Origin: Actinomyces sp. ICM47
GTDB lineage: Bacteria; Actinomycetota; Actinomycetes; Actinomycetales; Actinomycetaceae
Direction: 5' to 3'
Assembly: GCF_000278725.1 (NCBI RefSeq)
Contig: NZ_ALCA01000047.1
Span: forward strand, 1 to 40,172
Length of the DNA stretch: 40,172 nt
Shown here piece by piece: positions 9,703 through 17,331 of the stretch. Positions within the stretch are counted from its first letter, which is position 1; every line of letters starts with the position of its first letter. Both the position numbers and the translations under genes were made by a program. A model generated the notes under the pieces. It was not told the origin of the DNA, did not search any database, and saw only the letters and a list, made by a program, of their open reading frames with translations.

Positions 9703-12700
9703 GTCCCGCTTCGCGTGCCGTCGGCGCGATCCTTGTCACCAGGGGGGACGCGCCGCTCACTCAGTCCGTTCTGCGGGCCATCGAGAATCAATCGATGGCC
9801 CCGCGTTCGCTTACCATCATCGACGTTGCAGGCCGTCGTGTCACACCGTTTCCCGCCGACCGCGTACCCCGTGGGGCCGAACTCGTGCGCGTCGGACGCG
9901 CGCGTAATCTGGGCGACGCGATCCGCCGTGCGTACGCTCAAGGTGCCCCCTTCGCTTCCGAACCCTGGTGGTGGATCCTCCACGATGACTCCGCCCCCGA
10001 GCCAGAGTGCTTGAGCGAACTCGTTCAGGCGGGTACCGTCGGCAAGACCGTGGGTGCCGTCGGTGTGAAACAGCTGTCGTGGGACGGCTCGCGCCTGCTG
10101 GAACTGGGTATCTTTGCGACGGCAAGTGCGCGTCGCCTGGAGCGTATCGGCGACGATGAGATTGATCAGGGCCAGTATGACGGCACGACCGACGTCCTCG
10201 GCGTCGGCACGGCGGGTATGTTCCTGCGCGCCGAGGCGTATGACGCCATCGGTGGATTCGACCCCGCTCTAGGACCCTTCGGCGACGGCCTCGACATGGG
10301 CCGACGCCTTCACCTGGCCGGGTATCGCGTCATCGTGGCTCCCCGAGCCCGCGTGCGCCATGCCCGCACGTCGATGACTCCCGGGATCGACCCGACCCAG
10401 GCCTCGGCTCTGTGGGAGGACGCTGATAGTCCCGAGGCCGTGGCTCGGCTCGCCTCCGCGCAAGCCAAGTCGTTCCGTCGGCGTCGCTCCGCCCAGATGT
10501 ACAACTGGTGCAAGGCCGTACCCGCTCTTGCCCTTCCGTTCCTTGCCCTGTGGCTTCTCCTGTGGACTCCCGCGCGTGCCCTGGGGCGCTTCGTCACCGG
10601 GCGAGCCACCCTGGCTCTGCCTGAAATTGCCGCGTTGCTCTCTCTCATGGCTGCGACACCGCGTCTTCTCGCTGGCAGGGCTCGCGCCGCGCAGTCGCGT
10701 ACGGTGCCGCGTTCCTCGCTGCGTGCCCTTGAGATCGCGCCCGCGGCCCTGCGCAAAGAACCCGCCGGTGAGGAAGAGGACGACAACGGCGAGCGTATCG
10801 ATCCCCTGGTCGTCGCATCCATGCGCAGCTACCGGATCCGATCCGCGTCGACCGGGCTGGCACTCCTCATTGTGACCTCGATGATTGCGGGTCTCCAATG
10901 GTGGGGTGCCGCATCTGGACTCGTCGGCGGAGCCTGGGTCTCCCTGCCCGCCTCGTGGTGGGATCTGTGGAGCGCCGCGTGGGCCGGGTGGATTCCCGGC
11001 GGCGATGGATACGCCGGGGGAGCCGATCCGCTGACCGTCCTCATGGCGCTGCTCAGTGCTCCCGTCGCGCCTCTGGGAGTCACGCCAGGTGCGGTGGCGA
11101 CTTTCCTGCTCGTCGCGTCATCGCCGCTTGCCGCGATGGCCGCATGGGTGCCCACCCGTTGCCTCACGACTTCGCTGCGCGTGCGCTTCCTCGTGTCCCT
11201 CGCGTGGGCGCTGTCCCCGGCTCTGCTCATGAGTGCGGCACACGGGGTCCTGGCCGGAACCCTCGCGCACGTTGCCCTGCCGATTCTGGCCGCGTACTGC
11301 GTGTCTGCCGTCGCACCCCTCATGGTCGCGAGTGCCTCCGGTGTCGAGGCAGCGCCGACCAATCCACGCGGCGTGAACGCAGGCTGCGCGGGCCTGGCCG
11401 TCCTCGTCCTGGCCTGCTGCGCCCCGTGGACTCTGCCGCTGAGCGTCGCGGCGCTCATGTGGAGCTCGCGCCGGCGGAGCATCGTCGCCCTGCCCGCGGC
11501 TGTGGTCGTCGCTCCTACCTACTTGAGCATTCTTGTTCACCCGTCGGCGTGGGTGGCCCTGACCTCGACGACCGGTGGGGTCCACGCGTACACTCGCGCG
11601 TCCTCGTGGTTCGCTTTCCTCGGAATGCCGGCTGCCCCTCAGAGCACACTCGATCTGATCGCTTCCGGCGTCCTTGGTGGAGGTGTCGCGCTCCTTGCTC
11701 TCCTGGCCGTCGCGCGTCATCGCACGACCGCCCTTGTGACGGCGCTGAGCGCCGCGCTCGTTGCCGCGCTGTGTGGATGGGCAGCCTCGCACGTCGGGGT
11801 CGGACTCGATGGCGCCCTCGTCGCCTCAGCCTGGACATCCCCCGCCTTCTCGGTGTCCTTCGGACTGCTCCTGCTCGCCGCTAGCCAGCTCATCGCGCCG
11901 ATGAAGGACGAGGACGGCGAGCGCCTCGCGTGGGATGCCTCGGTTTCTGTTCTCCGGCGGGGAGGCACAACCCTTCTTGCCCTGATCCTCGTCGGCATCG
12001 GTGCCACCCAGTCGGCGGTCTCGTTCGCGACCCGAGGAGATGCCTCCGACACTCCGACCTACGCGCTCGCCCAGCGTGAGACGGTCTCGCCGGTCGCGAC
12101 ACCCATCATCTCTGCGGTCGGTTCCCAAGCGCAGCGTTCGTCTCGTGCCGGACGCGTCCTCGTCCTCGACGGCGACCCCACGAATGGCACTGTCAATGCC
12201 GCCCTGTGGCGAGGGAACGGCCGATCCCTGACGGATGCCTCGCCGGCCGTGCGGGCACTCGCGCTGTCTCACGCCCGCGCAGGCGCGATCACCGGGACTC
12301 TTGACGATCCCGCTACGGCCTCGCTCGCGCAGGCCGCGTACACCCTGGTCGTCTACCCCGACGACGCGACCGTTGCGACGCTCGCCGCCCACGACGTTGA
12401 CACGATTCTCGTGCCCTACGGTGCCAGCGGCGCACAGGCGCTCGCGTTCGGCCTCGACCGCGCGGGCGGCCTCGAGAAGGTCGGAACCACCAACAGCGGT
12501 ATCGTGTGGCGCGTGCGCCCGAGCGCGCTCAAGCCCTCGCGCGTGCGCGTCGAATCCTCCGGCGGCATCACCACCGACGTTGGCTCCTCGCAGCTGCGCG
12601 TAGACGGCAACGTTGACGCGTCTGGCACCCTCGTCCTGGCCGAGCGCGCGGACTCCGGCTGGAGGGCCAGCGTCGACGGCGTGGCCCTGACGCCCACCGA

Positions 12701-12857
12701 CCCGGTCGACGGATGGGCTCAAGCCTTCGACATGCCCGCCGCCGGTCACCTGACAGTGACCTACAGTGCCTGGTGGATCATTCCGTGGCGCGTCGGCGCG
12801 GGCATCTGCCTGGTGGTTGTGGCCGCCAGCGCCCTATCCGTGTGGAGGAAGAGATGA
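9699..12857 (+). CDS. Large membrane-bound GT2 glycosyltransferase
   Basis: A protein of about 1052 aa. Residues about 1-260 form a GT2 domain: VGAILVTRGDAPLTQSVLRAIENQ, ILHDDSAPEPECLSEL (DD motif) and GTAGMFLRAEAYDAIGGFDPALGPFGDGLDMGRRLHLAGY. After a basic stretch (about 265-285) come some ten or more hydrophobic segments between about 285 and 780, and a C-terminal soluble domain (about 800-1030) ending in one last membrane helix (WWIIPWRVGAGICLVVVAASAL). It is found beside whiB2 in many actinobacteria and is probably an envelope glycosyltransferase using a polyprenyl-linked sugar; substrate unknown. TTG 9699 is chosen because its TTGA overlaps the whiB stop. The in-frame ATG 9648 would put 17 more residues inside the whiB sequence. 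Confidence 0.8.
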   Translation: MSPASRAVGAILVTRGDAPLTQSVLRAIENQSMAPRSLTIIDVAGRRVTPFPADRVPRGAELVRVGRARNLGDAIRRAYAQGAPFASEPWWWILHDDSAPEPECLSELVQAGTVGKTVGAVGVKQLSWDGSRLLELGIFATASARRLERIGDDEIDQGQYDGTTDVLGVGTAGMFLRAEAYDAIGGFDPALGPFGDGLDMGRRLHLAGYRVIVAPRARVRHARTSMTPGIDPTQASALWEDADSPEAVARLASAQAKSFRRRRSAQMYNWCKAVPALALPFLALWLLLWTPARALGRFVTGRATLALPEIAALLSLMAATPRLLAGRARAAQSRTVPRSSLRALEIAPAALRKEPAGEEEDDNGERIDPLVVASMRSYRIRSASTGLALLIVTSMIAGLQWWGAASGLVGGAWVSLPASWWDLWSAAWAGWIPGGDGYAGGADPLTVLMALLSAPVAPLGVTPGAVATFLLVASSPLAAMAAWVPTRCLTTSLRVRFLVSLAWALSPALLMSAAHGVLAGTLAHVALPILAAYCVSAVAPLMVASASGVEAAPTNPRGVNAGCAGLAVLVLACCAPWTLPLSVAALMWSSRRRSIVALPAAVVVAPTYLSILVHPSAWVALTSTTGGVHAYTRASSWFAFLGMPAAPQSTLDLIASGVLGGGVALLALLAVARHRTTALVTALSAALVAALCGWAASHVGVGLDGALVASAWTSPAFSVSFGLLLLAASQLIAPMKDEDGERLAWDASVSVLRRGGTTLLALILVGIGATQSAVSFATRGDASDTPTYALAQRETVSPVATPIISAVGSQAQRSSRAGRVLVLDGDPTNGTVNAALWRGNGRSLTDASPAVRALALSHARAGAITGTLDDPATASLAQAAYTLVVYPDDATVATLAAHDVDTILVPYGASGAQALAFGLDRAGGLEKVGTTNSGIVWRVRPSALKPSRVRVESSGGITTDVGSSQLRVDGNVDASGTLVLAERADSGWRASVDGVALTPTDPVDGWAQAFDMPAAGHLTVTYSAWWIIPWRVGAGICLVVVAASALSVWRKR

Positions 12858-14392
12858 CAACGCCCCGGACCGCCACCCTGGCCGCGCTCGGTGTCGCCGG
12901 GATTGCGGCCGCCGCGCTGGCCACCGGATCCCTGCTCGTCGGGTCCGCTCCCGCGAGCGTCGATGGTACCGCGCAGAGCGCGCACCCCTCGCAGGTGCAG
13001 CTCGCCTGTCCGACGGCCCTCGTGGATCCTTTTAACACCAGCAATGTCGCGACGGCCGCCACGTGGTCGTCCCTTTCGTCCGCTCCGATCACGCCCGCGC
13101 CGGCCTCGATCACGGGTACCGGCGGCGTCATCCCGACGGGCCTGACGCTTGTCGGCCAGGGCGGCGGTGAACTCGCAGGACTCAGTGCCGTCGGCTGCGC
13201 GGCCCCCCGCACCTCCCAGTGGATCGCGGTCGGTGCGACCACGTCGGGTGCTGACATGGTCCTCATTCTCTCCAATCCTGGCCCGACGGCTTCGGTCGTC
13301 AGTGTCGATGGCTACGGGGCGTTCGGTCCGCTCAATGCGGCTCCGCGTCAGGTGACGGTTGCCGCGAACTCGTCGGTATCTGTCCTGTTGGCAGGCTGGT
13401 TCCCCGATGAAAACTCCCTGGCAGTCCACGTGCAGGCCGACGGGGGAGGGGTCAGTGCCTGGGCTCAGGCGTCCCTCATGAACGGGGAGGTTCCCCAGGG
13501 CACGACGCTGGCCTCCGCGATTGCCCCCGCGACGACGCAGACGATCCTCGGCGTTGACCCCAAGGGCACGTCGCTGCTGCGCCTGGTGTCGCCCTCCGGG
13601 GATGCGCATGTGAGCGTATCGGTTGCAGATTCGACGGGCGTACATCCCCTGGGCGGTGGCAATGCTACCGTCGCCGAGGGGTCAACCTTGGAGATGCCTC
13701 TCGATGGTGCTTCGAAGGATTCCACTCCAATTGCCCTGATCGTCAGTTCTGATCGCGAGGTGGTTGCTCAGACGACCACGATCACGCTCGGTGCCCCGTG
13801 GGCGGAGCGTGCCAATGCGTGGATTATGCGCTCCAGCGCCGCGCCCGCCACCCTTCTGACCCAGGCTGTGATTCCGGGCCGCGCGTCGCTGGAAACCATG
13901 GCGTCTTCGGTCCTGTCGACGAAACCGATACGCCAGACATCGCTCGAGACCAAGTCCGGTGTCAGCTCGACGCACGCGAGCCTCCTGCTCTATGCGCCCG
14001 TCACAGACGGTGACGAGGCCGTGGCTCAGGAGAACGGCGACGGCGAGCAGTCGGCCGCTCCCACGCCCGCGGTGACCCCCAATATCTGGGCTTCCCCCTC
14101 GCCGAGTCCCACGCCGACCGGCGACGCGGGCGACGCGCAGTCCACCGGCGTCAGCGCATCGAGTCCTGGCGCTGTCCCCGTCACGCTCGGTGGCCGTACC
14201 CTCTACCTGGCACCCGGCGTTCCGACCCTGGTTGAGCTGCCCGAGGCAGCCGGACAGGTGAGCGCGCCCACGCCGATCCAGGCCGCCGTCGTCATTTCCG
14301 CAGACACCGCCGTGGGCCGCATGACGACCACGTGGAACGTCGGTACCGAGGGCATCAGCGCTGTCTCCGGATCCATCCGTACCGTCAACTGA
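12854..14392 (+). CDS. DUF5719 family exported/anchored protein
   Basis: A 512-aa protein of the actinobacterial DUF5719 family. An N-terminal hydrophobic segment (LAALGVAGIAAAALATGSLLVG, about 9-30) acts as signal or anchor; the rest is predicted outside the cell. It is beta-rich and low in Lys, with a Pro/Ser/Thr-rich linker (SPSPSPTPTGDAGDAQSTGVSAS, about residues 415-437) before the last roughly 75 residues. No catalytic motif is visible. The ATG overlaps the stop of the large glycosyltransferase (ATGA, 12854-12857) and has GGAGGAAGAG just before it, so the two are coupled and likely work together at the envelope. Function unknown. Confidence 0.75.
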   Translation: MTTPRTATLAALGVAGIAAAALATGSLLVGSAPASVDGTAQSAHPSQVQLACPTALVDPFNTSNVATAATWSSLSSAPITPAPASITGTGGVIPTGLTLVGQGGGELAGLSAVGCAAPRTSQWIAVGATTSGADMVLILSNPGPTASVVSVDGYGAFGPLNAAPRQVTVAANSSVSVLLAGWFPDENSLAVHVQADGGGVSAWAQASLMNGEVPQGTTLASAIAPATTQTILGVDPKGTSLLRLVSPSGDAHVSVSVADSTGVHPLGGGNATVAEGSTLEMPLDGASKDSTPIALIVSSDREVVAQTTTITLGAPWAERANAWIMRSSAAPATLLTQAVIPGRASLETMASSVLSTKPIRQTSLETKSGVSSTHASLLLYAPVTDGDEAVAQENGDGEQSAAPTPAVTPNIWASPSPSPTPTGDAGDAQSTGVSASSPGAVPVTLGGRTLYLAPGVPTLVELPEAAGQVSAPTPIQAAVVISADTAVGRMTTTWNVGTEGISAVSGSIRTVN

Positions 14393-14393
14393 G

Positions 14394-14409
14394 GTGCGGA
14401 TGCCCGCAC
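14394..14409. terminator. Short hairpin between convergent genes
   Basis: GTGCGG (14394-14399) and CCGCAC (14404-14409) form a perfect 6-bp stem with a 4-nt loop directly after the DUF5719 stop, in the 63-bp gap facing the zincin-like gene. No T-tract follows, so this is only a possible terminator. Confidence 0.35.
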
Positions 14410-14455
14410 GTGGCTCTCGCGTGTGCCAGTGAACGACCGGGGTGCCTGCGCGCCG

Positions 14456-14854
14456 TCAATGCATCGCGTCGTCGATCTCGTCTGGCGGCAGCGCCAGGAT
14501 ATGGCTGATACGTTCCACGAGAACTCGCCTGGTCATCGTGCCCACCTCTTCGGGCGGGCAACGCAGGGTGATCGGCAGTCGATAGACGACGATCCGATCA
14601 CGCAGGCCACGGCGTCGATCCGCCGGAAAAATACGGGCCACGACCACGTTATGCGATTCCCACGCTGCCGGATTTGACGGGGGAACATCCTCCACGGCGA
14701 ATTCGATCGTCGCCACCTGCGGCCAGCGGCCGATCAGCTCGCTGACGAGGTCCGCGACCATGAGATCGAAGTCCTCTCGCCGTGTACGCCACGCCGGCGT
14801 CCCAGGGAAAAAGAGGGGTCCGCGGGGGCCCCGACCATGGCGGTCGCGGCTCAT
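14456..14854 (-). CDS. Zincin-like metallopeptidase family protein lacking the HExxH motif
   Basis: A protein of about 132 aa in the small zincin-like family found beside whiB2 and DUF3499 genes in actinobacteria. Middle motif: FDLMVADLVSELIGRWPQVATIEFAVEDVPPSNP; then DRIVVYRLPITLRC. The family's active-site helix HEIGHHFG is replaced here by ERISHILA in the last 25 residues: the first His is Glu and the catalytic Glu is Arg. Hydrolytic activity by the known mechanism is therefore unlikely. The start is uncertain. ATG 14854 is given; an in-frame GTG at 14878, 6 nt after a TACCCT box, is an alternative that adds eight residues. It is divergent from DUF3499. Function unknown. Confidence 0.7.
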   Translation of the reverse strand: MSRDRHGRGPRGPLFFPGTPAWRTRREDFDLMVADLVSELIGRWPQVATIEFAVEDVPPSNPAAWESHNVVVARIFPADRRRGLRDRIVVYRLPITLRCPPEEVGTMTRRVLVERISHILALPPDEIDDAMH

Positions 14855-14884
14855 GACATGACGTCTGGTCGGAAACACTCCACC

Positions 14885-14890
14885 AGGGTA
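14885..14890 (-). promoter_or_regulatory. Candidate -10 box TACCCT upstream of the zincin-like gene
   Basis: On the minus strand TACCCT (TANNNT) lies 6 nt before an in-frame GTG at 14878. If used, the RNA begins at that GTG. The same stretch, GGTGGAG, could also read as a weak ribosome binding site, so leaderless and leadered starts cannot be separated by eye. Confidence 0.35.
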
Positions 14891-14934
14891 AAACTTTGGC
14901 GTGCTGGAGCGCGCGATACGGGCATAGAGTGTCG

Positions 14935-14940
14935 TACTCT
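14935..14940 (+). promoter_or_regulatory. -10 box TACTCT, leaderless promoter of DUF3499
   Basis: TACTCT is followed by exactly 7 nt and GTG 14948. There is no Shine-Dalgarno sequence. The GTG is also where homology to DUF3499 begins (the first residues before the Cys motif), so promoter and protein evidence agree on the start. Confidence 0.6.
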
Positions 14941-14947
14941 TAGGTGC

Positions 14948-15400
14948 GTGATTGCCCAACGACACTGCTCGAAGCCCGGCTGCTCTGCCGTCGCTGTCGC
15001 TACCCTCACCTACGACTATCGTGATTCGACGGTCGTCGTCGGCCCGCTCGCCACCGTCGCCGACCCCAATTCCTACGATCTGTGCGACGAACACGCCCAG
15101 AACCTCAAGGCACCCCTCGGGTGGCAGGTCGTACGCCTGGCCACCAACTTTGAGCCGGCTCCGCCCTCGGTCGACGATCTGGCCGCCCTCGTCGACGCCG
15201 TGCGCAGGGTTGCGCAAGAAGCGAAGCACGCCCCGGCCTCGTCCTCCGAGAAGCGTTCGACGCGCACCGGCCCCTTCAACTCTGCACGTTCGGTGGGAAG
15301 GCCTGACACGTCCAGTCCCCTGGACCCCTCCAGCCCCTACGCGCGAAGGCGCGCCCAGTTCACCGTCGTCGACGGCGAGGACGGCGCAAGCGACGACTGA
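14948..15400 (+). CDS. DUF3499 family zinc-ribbon protein
   Basis: A 150-aa protein of the actinobacterial DUF3499 family. The N terminus holds C-x4-C (C7, C12: HCSKPGC) and a later CDEH. These could bind a zinc ion, with the strands VATLTYDYRDSTVVVGPLATVADP and YDLCDEHAQNLKAPLGWQVVRL between and after. The last 70 residues are Ser/Pro/Arg-rich and look disordered. The frame is open upstream to 14837, but GTG 14948 is supported by the TACTCT box and by the domain boundary. The family is always near whiB2; its role is unknown. It ends 3 bp from the end of the convergent RDD gene. Confidence 0.75.
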   Translation: MIAQRHCSKPGCSAVAVATLTYDYRDSTVVVGPLATVADPNSYDLCDEHAQNLKAPLGWQVVRLATNFEPAPPSVDDLAALVDAVRRVAQEAKHAPASSSEKRSTRTGPFNSARSVGRPDTSSPLDPSSPYARRRAQFTVVDGEDGASDD

Positions 15401-15403
15401 ACC

Positions 15404-16237
15404 CTAGAGGCCAAAGCGTGCCTGTGTGGCCTCGTGGAAACGCTGCCGTCCGCGGGCTCGGCGCTCGACCTCGCGCGTCCACACTCGATCCCTGCGGGCA
15501 ACCAGCACGGCGGCAATCACAAGCTCAGGGTGGAGTCCTTCAGGCAGTGGAGTCTGGACGCGCGCGGACAAGCGGTCTGCGAGAGAGGTGGCAACCTGTT
15601 CCCTCAGAACCGGGTTGAGGCCCCTGTTCGTCCCGAGGAAGGCGCGCGCCTCGGCGACGAGTGCATCGTCGAGGGGCAGGATCGTCGCGGTGGCCCCCCA
15701 CTGTTCAAGACCCGGAGGCATGATGAGCGGCGGGTAGAACACCGATGCGCCCTGCGAACACACCATCGTTCCCGCTGCGAGATCGCCCAGACGTTTGCCT
15801 TTCGCGTTGAGCATTTCCGCCGCGAAGGCGAGGCCGCCCGCCAACATCCAGTTTTCGACGACCCCGGCCCCGACTCGGACCGCGCTGTGGCGGGCAGTCA
15901 CCGGGCCGCCGTCGTCGCGTACGACGCGCAGGTTCAGCGCCCACTTACCCAGCGACCGCCCACGGGTCGCGATCTCAATGGCGAACGGAACGAAGAACGT
16001 GACGCTCGCGATCACGGCGATGAAGAAGACGCGCAGGGACGAATAGGACATCGTGCCCCACGACCGTGCGGTCAGCGCGAGGAGCAGAAACGCGCTTCCC
16101 ATGTACACGGTCGCATCGAAGACGGCAGCGGCGAAGCGCTCCATGGGGGAGGCAGGCGTGACGTCGAGGCTCACCGCCTCGCCGGTGCGGACGTAATCGT
16201 CCTGAAGGGTGTCCGACTGACTGCGTTGCGCGCTCAT
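15404..16237 (-). CDS. RDD family membrane protein
   Basis: A 277-aa membrane protein. The RDD domain spans about 25-155: SPMERFAAAVFDATVYMGSAFLLLAL (first helix with the family's Arg and Asp), a second helix VFFIAVIASVTFFVPFAIEIATRGRSLGKWALNLRVVRDDGG, and a third at about 115-140. A soluble C-terminal part of about 100 residues follows (LDDALVAEARAFLGTNRGLNPVLREQVATSLADRLSARV). ATG 16237 is preferred over the upstream GTG 16246, since a TAGCGT box lies exactly 7 nt before it. The gene is divergent from SpoIIM with only 18 bp between the start codons. RDD proteins may act as ion antiporters or membrane-complex parts; here the partner is probably the SpoIIM/DUF58/MoxR group. Confidence 0.8.
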   Translation of the reverse strand: MSAQRSQSDTLQDDYVRTGEAVSLDVTPASPMERFAAAVFDATVYMGSAFLLLALTARSWGTMSYSSLRVFFIAVIASVTFFVPFAIEIATRGRSLGKWALNLRVVRDDGGPVTARHSAVRVGAGVVENWMLAGGLAFAAEMLNAKGKRLGDLAAGTMVCSQGASVFYPPLIMPPGLEQWGATATILPLDDALVAEARAFLGTNRGLNPVLREQVATSLADRLSARVQTPLPEGLHPELVIAAVLVARRDRVWTREVERRARGRQRFHEATQARFGL

Positions 16238-16244
16238 ATGTGAC

Positions 16245-16250
16245 ACGCTA
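16245..16250 (-). promoter_or_regulatory. -10 box TAGCGT, leaderless promoter of the RDD gene
   Basis: On the minus strand TAGCGT is followed by 7 nt (GTCACAT) and ATG 16237. The box fills the 18-bp space between the divergent RDD and SpoIIM starts. It also overlaps the alternative GTG start at 16246, arguing against that start. Confidence 0.5.
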
Positions 16251-16255
16251 GTCCA

Positions 16256-17251
16256 ATGGACATCGATGTGCTGCGGGTAAGCGGAAAAGACGAGTGGAAG
16301 CGCCTCGACGAACTGACTCGTCAGCGTACGTTGAGTGGCACGGATATTGACGAGCTTGATCGGCTCTATCGATCAGCGACCACTGACCTGGCGCGGGTGC
16401 GCACGCACAGCCCCGACCCCGATGTGATCGCGGAGCTTTCCCGGCTCCTCTCGGCGGCCCGCGGGCGCCTCGCGGGCACAGGGGGACTCACGGGCCGCGT
16501 GATTGCGACGTTCTTCGTCGTCTCCCTGCCTCTGGCGCTCTATCGGATCCGGTGGGTGATCCTGGGCGTCATGGCGGCGTTCATCGCTCTGTGTGCGATC
16601 CAGGTGCACTATCTGATGACGACTCCTGAGGCCATGAACGAGCTGGGCAGCCCCGAGATGCTGAGGACCTACGCCAAGCAATCGTTTGTCTTCTACTACC
16701 ATCAGGACACGCACCTGGAGTTCGGCATGTCCGTGTGGGCGAACAACGCCTGGATTGCCTTCCAGTCGATCATCTCCGGCATTACGGGCGTGTATCCGCT
16801 GTGGGTTCTGTGGCAAAACGCCACCTCGTTGGGCACGTCGGCTGCGGTGGTGTTCGAGTATGGGGGCGTGTGGCACTTCTTCCGCTTCATTTTGCCGCAT
16901 GGTCTGCCTGAGCTGACGGCTGTGTTTATCTCGGTCGCTGCGGGACTCAGGATTTTCTGGGCGCTGCTTGTGCCGGGTGCCATGACGAGGTTCCAAGCTG
17001 TGGGGAAGGCCGCGCGCGAAGCAATGACGGTGGCGGTGGGATGCGCGATCCTCCTGGCTGGCTCAGGCTTCCTGGAGGGGTTTGTGACGCCCTCGTATGT
17101 CGTGCCGGACGCCGTGAAGATTGGCCTTGGAGTGGCGCTGACCGCGGCGGTGTGGGGGTACATCCTGATCCTGGGGCGGCGAGCGCACCGGGCCGGTGCC
17201 AGCGCGGATGTGGGCATCGACGCGGGCTACTACCAGCCGGTCGCTGGGTGA
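16256..17251 (+). CDS. SpoIIM/DUF95 family membrane protein
   Basis: A 331-aa stage II sporulation protein M family member. N-terminal cytoplasmic helices (DEWKRLDELTRQRTLSGTDIDELDRLYRSATTDLARVRT, about 11-50) are the typical actinobacterial start. Then come five or six hydrophobic helices from about 78, with the conserved NNAWIAFQSIISGITGVYPLWVLWQNA and EYGGVWHFFRFILPHGLPELTAVFISVAAGLRI segment that defines the family. The organism need not sporulate. In actinobacteria the gene sits with RDD, DUF58 and MoxR genes. Here it is on the opposite strand to its usual partners. No Shine-Dalgarno or clear promoter was found; any promoter must overlap the RDD coding region. Confidence 0.85.
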   Translation: MDIDVLRVSGKDEWKRLDELTRQRTLSGTDIDELDRLYRSATTDLARVRTHSPDPDVIAELSRLLSAARGRLAGTGGLTGRVIATFFVVSLPLALYRIRWVILGVMAAFIALCAIQVHYLMTTPEAMNELGSPEMLRTYAKQSFVFYYHQDTHLEFGMSVWANNAWIAFQSIISGITGVYPLWVLWQNATSLGTSAAVVFEYGGVWHFFRFILPHGLPELTAVFISVAAGLRIFWALLVPGAMTRFQAVGKAAREAMTVAVGCAILLAGSGFLEGFVTPSYVVPDAVKIGLGVALTAAVWGYILILGRRAHRAGASADVGIDAGYYQPVAG

Positions 17252-17260
17252 ACGGACTGC

Positions 17261-17295
17261 GTGGCCTCATCCCTGTGTCCCAGGGACGAGGCCAC
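17261..17295. terminator. Bidirectional hairpin terminator between SpoIIM and DUF58
   Basis: A 14-bp stem with one mismatch: GTGGCCTC (17261-17268) pairs with GAGGCCAC (17288-17295) and TCCCTG (17270-17275) with CAGGGA (17281-17286), closed by a 5-nt loop. It lies in the 80-bp gap between two convergent gene ends and can serve both. There is no T-run, as is common in high-GC actinobacteria. Confidence 0.65.
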
Positions 17296-17331
17296 GGTCA
17301 CGCGGGTGCAGCCGCTTGGTGACGCTCGGGC

